From Ancistrus triradiatus (taxonomy: Eukaryota; Chordata; Actinopteri; Siluriformes; Loricariidae): a DNA stretch of 64,000 nt. The notes below the pieces were generated by a model. It searched no databases. It saw only the letters and a list, made by a program, of their open reading frames with translations, and was not told the origin of the DNA. How positions within the stretch are numbered: position 1 is the stretch's first letter; every line of letters starts with the position of its first letter. Below are positions 23,501 to 34,500 of this stretch, one piece after another. The position numbers and the translations under genes were made by a program. Where the stretch lies: the NCBI GenBank assembly GCA_025084515.1, contig JAJAGP010000424.1, forward strand, positions 202,742 to 266,741. Direction: 5' to 3'.

Positions 23501-26500
23501 GTCCTAAAAGTCGCTATAAGTCGCTAAATGACGTCATCGCCAAATTTTAATAATACATGTTTTTGAAGCTGTAAAGGAATGCCGTTGTGGGAATGAAAAA
23601 AGTGAGTAAAAACACCCTAAATACGTTAGAACTACAAATGAACTCTGAACAAATGAACAACTACTGCTGTCTTTGAAATAGGCCGTCACTTCTCAAAATA
23701 ACTTCATGACTTTAATGCTTTATATAAATTATTTTTACATAAAACTACATGAATCAGTTTTTTGCTGTGTTGTTAAATGTTAGCATAAGAGTAGCAGTTA
23801 GTAGAAATTGCTATTCTACGTTCAACCCTCCTCGTTTATCTGGGCTTGGGCCCAGCAAAGTGACCTTAAGAGAGTCACTTTGGCAGAGTTACTTAGTTTT
23901 TTCGGGTTTTTTTATGGTTTATTTTGTTATTTATATTTATGTTTTCTTAAGTTTTCTTTAGTTTCAAACCTATTATAAACAAATTGTTCTGGCTCACAGA
24001 AAGAGTAGGTCATCTTCATTTTGGTCTTCTATGACAGGCTCAGCTGATGGAGCCGACTTAAATGAATAAGCAGCTGATGTGCCAAAAAGCTGCAAAACAT
24101 TATTAGGCAGCTTGTGCTCATAGCAAGCCTCACCTGGCAACCTGAGACCATATCGGACATACAGGATTGAGATAAGTGTCTCCAAGGACATTCGATTTCT
24201 TAGTTTGGTTTTTACCACACTCTAAATAGTCTCTCAACTTCAGCATTTGAGTTCAGCCACATTCCTCCTTCAGCACTTTGTGGACCCTATTATCTAGCTA
24301 GCTAGATGTTTAGCTTTTCACAAAGAGGCACACACTGTGGACGAGGTGAGTGACAGGCTACGCGGTGAATGAGGTGAGTGACTGACAGACTGTGTGATTT
24401 AAATACAGTGATTTCTTTTCGTATCACACTGAAGACATATTTATATTTACATCAGTCAGCGGCAGCTTTGGGCATGCGCAGTTCATTTGCAGTGTGGATG
24501 TGGAGCGGTGTGTGGGTCTGCTCTGACTGTGAGACTGCACTGTGAGTGTTGTGGGGCGGGGCTCACGGCAGCAGCCGCTGCTCGCTGAGGACAGTAACTG
24601 AAGAGCATGTGTCCATCTCAGAGTCTCCAAAAGTCTCCAATAGCACCACAAATAGTCGCTAGAGGGTCTGAAAATATAAAAATATAGCGACAAAGTCGCT
24701 AAGTTGGCAACACTGATAAAAATGAATTTAGTCCATTTTCTCTCATAGCAGCGCCAAAGCATGTCTACATCCTACGAACACCACAGCGCCCCCCCTACTT
24801 TAAAAAAAAACCCTGATGATGGTTTAGGTTATATTTGTGCAGAAATATAGAAAATTCTGAAGGGTTCACAAACTTTCAAGCACCATTGCATGCCAAGGAG
24901 GAAAAAAAATGTAGAAGGCATGTTAGGGTAGAAGTGTGAAGGTGAGAACCAGAACTATGATTGTTTGCACTGACTAATAAAAAAAAGACAGCTGGTTGAT
25001 GTCATGAAGAGGAGAAAGGTAGATATACTATCTGTACAGGAGACCAAATGGAAGGGTGGTAAGGTCAAGAGTATCAGATGTGGTATCGTACATACCACCA
25101 TGGTATGGATGGGAAGAGATAGTGTAGAGATAATTCTTGAAGAACGAGTTTTAAGAGTTCACTGAAGTTGAAAGGAGTGTCCGAGAAAGTGATGAGTGTA
25201 AAGATGCACGGATTGCAATTTTCTTGGCCGATTCTGATTTTTTAAATATATGACCGGCTGATTCTCTTTTACTGTAAGCATCTGAATGCAGTAAAAACAC
25301 TCTCTTGCACTAAATCCCAGGCATAAATGGTACAACACAATTTAAAAAAACCGACTGTGAGCTTTTATAAACTAATAAAACACATACGCAACTCGGATCA
25401 CAGGCACACACAAAACCAAAAATAAACAGACAAGAGCTGCGTGCTAAACGTTGGAACTGGGAAACAAACACGGAGCGGCAGAGCATTAACTGTTTAAGTT
25501 TAAAGCTCCTTATATACATGAACTGAATACTGAATGTTAGCCAAAGCACCGTGCTGTACGTTTGGCAGTGTTTGTGCCACTGTCGACATCAGAAGTGCAC
25601 AAGTGTCAGCTAAATGTGACCGGAACGGAATCGGTTATAAGAATATCATGAGCCGATTATGCTGAAAATGGCCATCTCTAGTGTAACTTCAGAAATTGAA
25701 GTGCTAATGATGAAATGTCATCAATGCACATGCCCCACAAGTGGGCTGTGAATTGGGAAAAAAAAGAAAAAAGAAAAAAAAAAACATATTTGGAGTGAAC
25801 TGAGTAAAGTGATATAGAAGGTACTCACGGAAGAAGAGTGGTGATTGGAGTGAACTTTAATGGGCATATTGGTAAAGGGAATAGAGGTGATGTAGAAGTG
25901 ATTGGTAGGTATGGTGTCAGACAGAAATGTGGAACGGAAGATGAGGTGATCTGTGAGCACCAACATGGTTTCATGGCAGCAAGGAACACTACCAATGCAA
26001 CATTTCCTTTGAGAATGTTGAGGGTGTAGTATAGAGATGGCCATAAGGAGTTGCACTCAGTGTTTATAAACCTTATGACAGGGTGCCAAGAGGCATTTAG
26101 GAGACACACTTACAAAGAGCAACTCAAAAGTGATACAGTTTTCAACAAAAGCTATTTCTACGTTAAGGCTTGTTATGGAAGAGAGGCATTGCTGCATTGT
26201 AAGTCAGGACTGACAGAGAAGTACGTGAGGATGACGCAAAATATGACAGCAGTAAGGCGTGTAGCAGGAATGGACAGGTTCAAGGTAGAGTTGGGATTGC
26301 ATCAAGAATTGGCTCTGAGCCCTTTCTTGTCTGCTATGGTGATGAACAGGCTGACAGACAAGATCAGACAGGAGTATCAACAGACTACAATGTTCGTGGA
26401 TGACACTGATCTTTCATAAGTGTAAGAAGCAGGTTGAGGTGTTCTTGGAGAAAAGAATGAAAGTCAGCAGAAGCAAGTCAGTATGTGTGTGAATGAGAGG

Positions 26501-27673
26501 AAGGGCGGTAGAACGGTGTGGCAGTAGAATGGGGAGGAGTGTCCAAAGTTGTCAAAATGGAGTGTGTGGCAGAGAGGTGCAAGCAGGGTGTAATGGGTGG
26601 CGAAGGGTGGCAGGACTGACTTTTGATGAAAGTGCATCTGCAAAAGCAAAAGGTTGTTTACATGAGGGGATTGACACGAGCTATGTTGTATGGCTTGTAT
26701 GACGATTGGGATTGGGAGTGATGAGGATGGACAGAATGTATTTGAAAGACACCACAGGTAGGACAGTTTGGAGACAAAGTGAGCGAGCCAATACCAAAAT
26801 GATTTGGTCATTTACAGAGAAAGTTTTCAGGTTATATATCGGGAGGAGGATGCTGAGGATGGGGATTCCATGCAGGCGGAGTAGAGGAGGTCTGTGGACA
26901 TGTTGAGGGAGGTTTGTTTTAGGGCTGCAACTAACGATTATTTTAATAATCGATTAATCGGTCGATTATTTTTTCGATGAATCGATGAAAATCAGGTTTA
27001 ATCGGGTTAAAAAGAACAAAAAAAAAAAAACAACCACCTTTCCATGTCTTTATTCAGAAATATAACATTAAATAACAGAGCAAATAAGTGCTTACAATAA
27101 ATGAATAATAATAAATTAAATTTATTAATAAATTAAAATAACAAATTAAACAATAAAGAAAAATAAGTGCACCTTTGATGCAAACACTACATACAACTCA
27201 TTCACGCTCTTTCTTTAGGAACTTTGCATTGCAAGGCAAAAATGTTATGTCAACATGCTCCTGGCTAAAGCTGGCTCTCTTTTTAGAGACTATATTTCCT
27301 GCCGCAGAAAATTACGTTACGTTTCCTCACTTCACAACGGAACAAACTCGGGATATTGTTGTGACTTGCGCTGTTGCTGAGCTCCGATCATCCTCATCGC
27401 TGACTGCAACATGTTTTCTAGTGATGTGTCGGTCGCGACCGTTCCGGCTCTAAGAAGCCGGCTCTTTGAAATGAAACGACAGGGAGCCGGTTCCTGATTG
27501 TGAGCCGGTTTATATATTTTTTAATTTAGTGTTACATTCCGACACATTGCTGCTTATTGCACTTCTGTGTTAGATGCTAAACTACATGTCGTTGCGTTGT
27601 ACTTGTACACGTGTAATGACAAGAAAGATGACAATAAAGTTGAATCTAATATATCTAATATATATATATATAT

Positions 27674-27738
<65 letters not shown>

Positions 27739-27767
27739 TACATACATACATACATACATACATACAT

Positions 27768-27847
<80 letters not shown>

Positions 27848-30361
27848 AAATCCCCTCAGAGAGAATCTTTTCTAAAACAAGTCAGATCATAAAGGGGGAG
27901 CAGGATCAACCCCTCAGAGATGATATCCTTGGGGGGTTTTCTTATGCCAATCTTTATTAAAAACTGTAACCTGGATGTTGCTTTTTCTTTTTTTTGCACA
28001 TTTTTATTTTGAGTTTGTTGAGTGATGTTTGGTTGATGTCTTTTCTCCCTGTATATAGTTGCAAATTTACAAATAATACACATAGTCAGAGACCTGAGAC
28101 CAGATTGGACCTGTAATTGAGATGGGTCTTAGTTTTTGTATTTTATTTTACTGTGTTCCATTGAGTATATAAATAAAAAACATATTAATAATAACAAACA
28201 TTGGATATTATGTGTTTTTACATTAGTAATTTATTTTACACATAATTTGGTAATAAATTAAGCTACAAAAAATCTAAAGAGCCACTTGGGAGCCAAAAGA
28301 GCCGGCTCTCTGAAAAGAGCCGAAATTCCCATCACTAATGTTTTCGTTTCGTTTCGAGGGCTGTATCAGCACCGGTCAGATCACTTTGGCAAAGCTTGCA
28401 TGTTACACATGTTCCTACACTTTTGAGGACTTAATCCGAACTTTTTTCTCTGCGTCGGTCATAATAATAACGCTAATTTATTTTGAAGATTCCGCGCCCG
28501 CACCGGCTCCGCCTCGCTCCGTTCAACCGCTCGTATTGTTTTTTCCAGCGTGAAGTGCCGCATGTAACGTAAGCGGATATGATAACGCGGGGGACACACA
28601 AATCATGTGACACAATGGATCGATAATGAAATTCATTGTCGACGCTTTTAATAATCGATTATTATCGATTTTATCGATTCGTTGTTGCAGCCCTAGTTTG
28701 TTTGTTATGATTTTAAGCTGTACCAGAACAATTCTGCTATTAACGGCTGGGCAAGTTTAAATCTTTACTGGTTTGGAGTGTGACAGAACTATAATAAGCG
28801 TTTTATATTGAGCTTTGATAAGAAGTTTAATATCTTCCTTGTGCTTGTGTTCCTGAACAAGTCTTTGAGGATGGTCTCATTGAAAAAGTTTTCCCTTTTT
28901 ATGGTCAGGGTCAGATAGTTGATGAAGATAGGTAGAATTGTTAACAGGTCTTGACAATGGCGAGCATCTTGGCTGGTCGTTCGCTGTAACTAGGTATCCA
29001 TGCGTGAGCCTGGTGTGTCTGATGCAGCATTTTGAGAGGATTGTTTTTAATCTATCAATTTAATCTATCAATTGAGGATTGGTTTTGATTTTGTATTTTA
29101 GGCTGGATTTTGTTTGTTGTCTGTTCTTTTTCCCCATTCTTCTTGCCATTTGAAGAGGATATATTGGTTGATGTTTGAGAAGAGGTGTGTTGGAGAGATT
29201 TGGAACGTGAGGGAGGACATGCAGGTGGTGGGTGTGACAGAGGAAGATGTATTAGACAGGGTGAGACAGTGATGGATGATCCGCTGTGGCGAACCCTAGT
29301 GGCAGCAGCCGAATGGAGAAGAAGGGAATGTGTGTGTGTGCGTGCGCGCGCGCATGCGTGTGGTGAGCATACACAAATCGTAAAGTTTGTGAACCCTTTA
29401 GAATTTTCTATATTTCTGCATAAATATGATCTGAAACATCATAAGATTTTCACACAAGTCCTAAAAGTAGATAAAAAGAACCCAGTTAAACAAATGAGAC
29501 AAAAATATTATACTTGGTCATTTAATTATTGAGGAAAATGATCCAATATTACATATTAGTGAGTGGCAAAAGTATGTGAAACTCAGGTGTTTCCAATCAA
29601 TGGATTGACAATCAGGCGTGAGTGGGCACCCCGTTTTATTTAACGATCAGGGAGTTTGGACTCCACCAATCCACAGTCAGACAGATTGTGTACAAATGGA
29701 GGAAATTCAAGGCCATTGTTACCCTCCCCAGGAGTGGTCGAGCAACAAAGATCACTCCCAAGAGCAAGGCGTGTAATAGTTGGTGAGGTCCCAAAGGACC
29801 CCAAGGTAACTAAGCAACTGAAGGGATCTCTCACATTTGCTAATGTTAATGTTCAGGAGTCCACCATCAGACGAACACTGAACTACAATAGGCTCTATAC
29901 ACGCTAGGACTGAGACTCGTTTCCATTAGTCTTTATACCGGCATTCCAGCTTCCGGTCAGCTTAGGCGACTGTAAACAAAGTTCTGAAGTGCTGGGAAAA
30001 CAAGAACGAGGGGCATCAGAACATTGTTCTGTCTCGTTGTGTTCGGTGTCAGCAAGGTATAACTCTTGTGAGTTTTCATTCGTTTCCGCTGGACGAGGAA
30101 ATCAGAAAGAAATTTCTTGTCAACATAAAGAGGGTTAACATTCAAATCACCAAACACACAAAGGTCTGTAGTGTCCATTTCACTGGTATGGACATGAACT
30201 GAGAATGAAAATGACGTGAGCTTAGTTGCAAGGGTATGACACTCCACAGCCTGAACAGTCATTGTGACATGACTAAGGAGACTTCATATTAAAACATCAT
30301 ATGTCCCTCTAAATCATTAAGTAATACATTATAATACATAAGTAATACATACTGTGAAAAT

Positions 30362-30451
<90 letters not shown>

Positions 30452-30821
30452 GTGTGTGTGTGTGTATATATATAATATACACACACACAAACACACACAC
30501 ACACACACACACCACACACACACCCACACACACACAGGTCCTTCTCAAAAAAATTAGCATATTGTGATAAAGTTAATTCTTTTCCGTAATGTAATGATAA
30601 AAATTAAACTTTCATATATTTTAGATTCATTGCACACCAACTGAAATATTTCAAGTCTTTTATTGTTTTAATACTGATGATTTGGCATACAGCTCATGAA
30701 AACCCAAAATTCTCACAAAAATTAGCATATTTCATCCGACCAACAATACACACATATACATACCTACATACATACACACACATATATAATATATATATAT
30801 ATAGATATATATATATATATA

Positions 30822-30860
<39 letters not shown>

Positions 30861-30910
30861 ATGTGTGTGTGTGTGTGTGTGTGTGTGTACATATACCTAC
30901 ATACATACAC

Positions 30911-30947
<37 letters not shown>

Positions 30948-30993
30948 CATATATATATATATATTATAATGTGTGTGTGTGTGTGTGTGGGTG

Positions 30994-31024
<31 letters not shown>

Positions 31025-31533
31025 GTATGTATGTATGTATGTATGTATATGGTGTATTGTTGGGGGGGCGGATGAATGAAATATGCTAATTTTGTGAGAA
31101 TTTGGGTTTTCATGAGATGTATGCCAAAAATCATCAGTATTAAAACAATAAAAGACTTGAAATATTTCAGTTGGTGGTGTGCAATGAATCTAAAAATATA
31201 TGAAAGTTTAAATTTTTATCATTAACATTACGGAAAAGAATTAACGTTATCACAATATGCTAATTTTTTGAGAAGGACCTGGTGTGTGTGGGGGTGTGTG
31301 GTGTGTGGGGGTGGTGTGGGTGTGTGTGTGTGGGTGTGGGGTGTGTGATATATATAATATATATATATATATAGATATATACAACACACACACACCACAC
31401 AGGAGAGATATAGGAGATAGGAGAATATATATATATAGTATAATATATATATATAGATATAGATACATACACACACACACACACACACTATATATATATA
31501 GATATATATATATCTATAGATATATATATATAG

Positions 31534-31575
<42 letters not shown>

Positions 31576-34500
31576 TACACCTCAACATTTTAATCATGTG
31601 TATGTGCTTATGCACGTGTATATATGTCTATATGTGTTGTGTACATTTTTGTATCTTTATTATTATTTTTTGTTTTTCCTCTATTTATGTGTATATATGA
31701 ATATATGAGCGTATGTGTATGTCTCACGTCTCTACACCCTTGTTATTCTTGCACATCGTAGACTGGAGAAACGCAATTTCGTTCAGATTTACACTCCCTG
31801 TTGTATAGTCTGAATGACAATAAGGTTCACTTTGACTTTATTATTAAGATTATTAAAAATAATAATTATTCATTATGAATCGTGTCCCAACGATACGTGT
31901 TCAGTGTCCGGCGTTTAAAACCGGAAGTTAAGTCTGCCAGTATACGAGAACCCGGAAGACAAGCGTGCATAGAGCCTATGGTGTGCATGGAAGAGATGCA
32001 AGGAAAAAGCCACTGCTCTTCAAAAAGAACATTGCTGCTCGTCTGCAGTTTGCTAAAGATCACGTGGACAAGCCAGGAAGGCTTTTGGAAGAACGCTTTG
32101 TGGATGGATGAGACCAAAATAGAGCTTTTTGGTTTAAAAGAAAAGCATTATGTTTGAAGAAAGGAAAACACTGCATTCCAACATAAAACCCTTATTCCAT
32201 CTGTGAAACATGGTGGTGGTAGTATCATGGTTTGGGCCTGTTTTGCTGCATCTGGGCCAGGACGGCTGGCCATCATTGATGGAACAATGAATTATATCAG
32301 AGAATTCTAAAGAAAAATGTCAAGACATCTGTCCATGAACTGAATCTCAAGAGAAGGTGGGTCATGCAGCAAGACAACGACCCTAAGCACACAAGTCGTT
32401 CTACCAAAGAATGGTTAAAGAAGAATAAAGTTAATGCTTTGGAATGGCCAAAGTCAAACACCACTTAATCCAACAGAAATGTTGTGGAAGGACCTGAAGT
32501 GAGCAGTTAATGTGAGGAAACCCACAAACATCCCAGAGTCGAAGCTCTTCTGTACGGAGGAATGGGTTAAAATTCCTCCAAGCCGGTGTGCAGGACTGAT
32601 CAACAGCTACAGGAAACGTTTAGTTGCAGTTATTGCTGCACAAGGGGGTCACACCAGATACTGAAAGCAAAGGTTCACATACTTTTGCCACTCATTAATA
32701 TGTAATATTGGATCATTTTCCTCAATAAATAAATGACCAAGTATAATATTTTTGTCTCATTTGTTTAACTGGGTTCTCTTTATCTATTTTTCAGACCTGT
32801 GTGAAAATCTGATGTTGTTTTAGGTCATATTTATGCAAAAATATAGAAAATTCTAAAGGGTTCACAAACTTTCAAGTGCCACTGTATGTGCATGTGGTGC
32901 ATCACACTGGGTTCAAAAGTGCATTATATGCTTCAGGAGCCTGCAGCTCTTCAGAAATCGTATTAATTAAGGGCATGAAGTGGCGATTTTCTGTCTGAAA
33001 CAACTATGACAGTACTTCGTATGTATTTTCTCCCCTCATTGTATGTTAGGTGCTTGTATTGACCCCTACTCTTTTTATGATTTTTTAAAATGGAGATCAC
33101 AGGAAAATAAGATTTAGAAATCAACACAATTGATAAAAAAAAAATTAAATATCACCAAATAACTACTCATAACACTTCTATGATATTGCAGTCACTGCAA
33201 AACAGCCATAACAGAAACATTACATACTCTGAAGTACTGTTTACTGCTTATAGAAATTAGTCATACTGTATCCTGTTTTTAAGCAGTCTTACAGACAGAC
33301 ATTCACACACTAACCAGTCTTGACTGTTGATGGCATCTCCGTAGCCAGGAGTGTCTACCACGGTAAGGCGGAGTTTCACTCCCTTCTCCTCGATTTCCAC
33401 AGTTGAAGCTTCAATCTGCACTGTCCGTTCGATCTTCTCTATAATTACGATGACAAACAAGACCCACTCAATTTTAAGAAAGTGAAATCTGAGAAAGTCA
33501 CTTCACACAGAGGAATCTAAGGAATTAACAAATGCATCCATATCAAGGCAATCATTTAGAAATGTCCATATTTTGAGAAATTAATTATTAAAAATGACAA
33601 ACCAGGGTCATACTTTATCTGCCAAACTGAGTCAGCTAGATGTACAAACCTGTCCTCTCCCTCTCAAATTACTACATTTCAAGTATATGTACAAAAAAAA
33701 TCCAAGTACACATAAATGGAACTCAAAATACACATGAATGGAAATTTCACTATTTTGCACTAATACTAGGCATATATATACCCCTCCCTCCCAATTGCGT
33801 GTTAAAGCCATATAAAGTATGTGCCCACAAACTTTTGAAAAAGCATAAGCATTACAAAGTCAAGAGCCGTTTCATCTATGTGTCTCTACAAAAACAGAGT
33901 CACATGAGGATTATGGTGATTAAATGTGAGCCATTGTCTTAACTTTTAATATACATTTGACTTCAAAGGTCAATTTTTCATTGGAGAGATCAACATGAAA
34001 AACTCTTTTCCCTCTGCTCCAAGTACTTCTGTTTTCAGAGCCTTAACAAACTCATCTATTCAGACTTACTGAATTACCTGTAGGGGGCCATGAACGAATC
34101 AAACACACGGCCAACATTAGGAAGAGGACAGACAGAAGACTGAGACAGAACAAAGGAATGTAAGAAACTGGGGAGAAATGACTAAAAGGAATTAAGATGG
34201 ATAAAGATGAAGAACAAAACAAAACAAAACTATGAACAAAGGAATAAGAAAAATAATGCAAAAATGAAAGAGGATGACAAAAAAAGAACAGTAACAAAAA
34301 AAAAATGACTAAAATGATGTCAGATACTCCACGATTTATGATGGGGAAAAATTCTGACAAATGCATCGCATGTGGAATTTATCATAAATGGAGGAGTTTA
34401 ATATATACTGTATATATCATAGCACAGCCTGTATTAATCATGTTTAAAACACGACCATGGCTTTTCCTCAATACATTTCCCAGCGCTCACCACTCCCATC

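Larger units (their letters stand above)
26920..28695 (+). mobile_element. Non-autonomous hAT, 8-bp target duplication GTTTGTTT
   Basis: The ends are TAGGGCTGCAACTAACGATT and, reverse-complemented, TAGGGCTGCAACAACGAATC. The 8 bp immediately outside (26912-26919 and 28696-28703) are identical, GTTTGTTT, the diagnostic hAT duplication. Without the nested hAT it is about 850 bp and has no transposase. Related copies lie at 14808-15158 and 45800-46985. It sits inside the RTE LINE. Confidence 0.93.
24893..29340 (+). mobile_element. RTE-like LINE, degenerate and interrupted
   Basis: Plus-strand fragments in order: endonuclease start (MKRRKVDILSVQETKWKGGK, about 25003-25070), RT (ICEHQHGFMAARNTTNATFP, about 25950; VELGLHQELALSPFLSAMVM and MFVDDTDLS, 26285-26420), and the C-terminal end (EDMQVVGVTEEDVLDRV-like and LWRTLVAAAEWRRRE, about 29210-29325). 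The order and motifs fit RTE elements with a VQETxWKG endonuclease and ADD-type RT. It is broken by insertions at 25196-25678 and 26920-28695. The RT box reads VDD instead of ADD. Confidence 0.72.
29890..31977 (+). mobile_element. THAP-domain DNA element with AGGCTCTATRCACGC ends
   Basis: The left end AGGCTCTATACACGC and the right end (reverse complement AGGCTCTATGCACGC) are inverted repeats. Compared with copy 1 of the host Tc1 (AACTACAATG...), the insertion point is exact and leaves only AT as a possible duplication. Inside are a THAP-type zinc finger (30038-30202), a foldback element, large microsatellites and a LINE tail. No transposase domain is left. Without its insertions it is only a few hundred bp. 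The superfamily is open (P-like, Kolobok or other THAP-using group). Confidence 0.7.
29650..32661 (+). pseudogene. Tc1 transposase remnant, copy 2
   Basis: The two halves of one gene lie at 29650-29889 and 31978-32661. Several frameshifts are visible (for example a doubled A near 29757 and AAAGTCAAAC instead of AAGTCAAAGT near 32450). The third catalytic region reads from TTAATCCAACAGAAATGTTG, so the E is probably kept. Confidence 0.78.
29379..32884 (+). mobile_element. Tc1 family member, copy 2, split by a THAP-bearing element
   Basis: The left inverted repeat starts near 29379 (AAAGTTTGTGAACCCTTTAG); the right one ends at 32884 (CACTG) before a TA. The transposase begins at about 29650 (FGLHQSTVRQIVYKWRKF-like) and resumes at 31978 after the insertion (KNIAARLQFAKDHVDKP-like region about 32025, QQDNDPKHTSRSTKEWLKKN about 32371, end at HTRY near 32660). 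The first codons of the transposase are missing through an internal deletion near 29645. Confidence 0.85.

Noticed and set aside
27554..27848. Regularly spaced CATA units that look array-like
   Set aside because: Pure microsatellite with no spacers; not a CRISPR array, and the genome is eukaryotic.
30289..31700. Long open frames on both strands
   Set aside because: All run through TA/CA/GT repeats; artefacts of low complexity.
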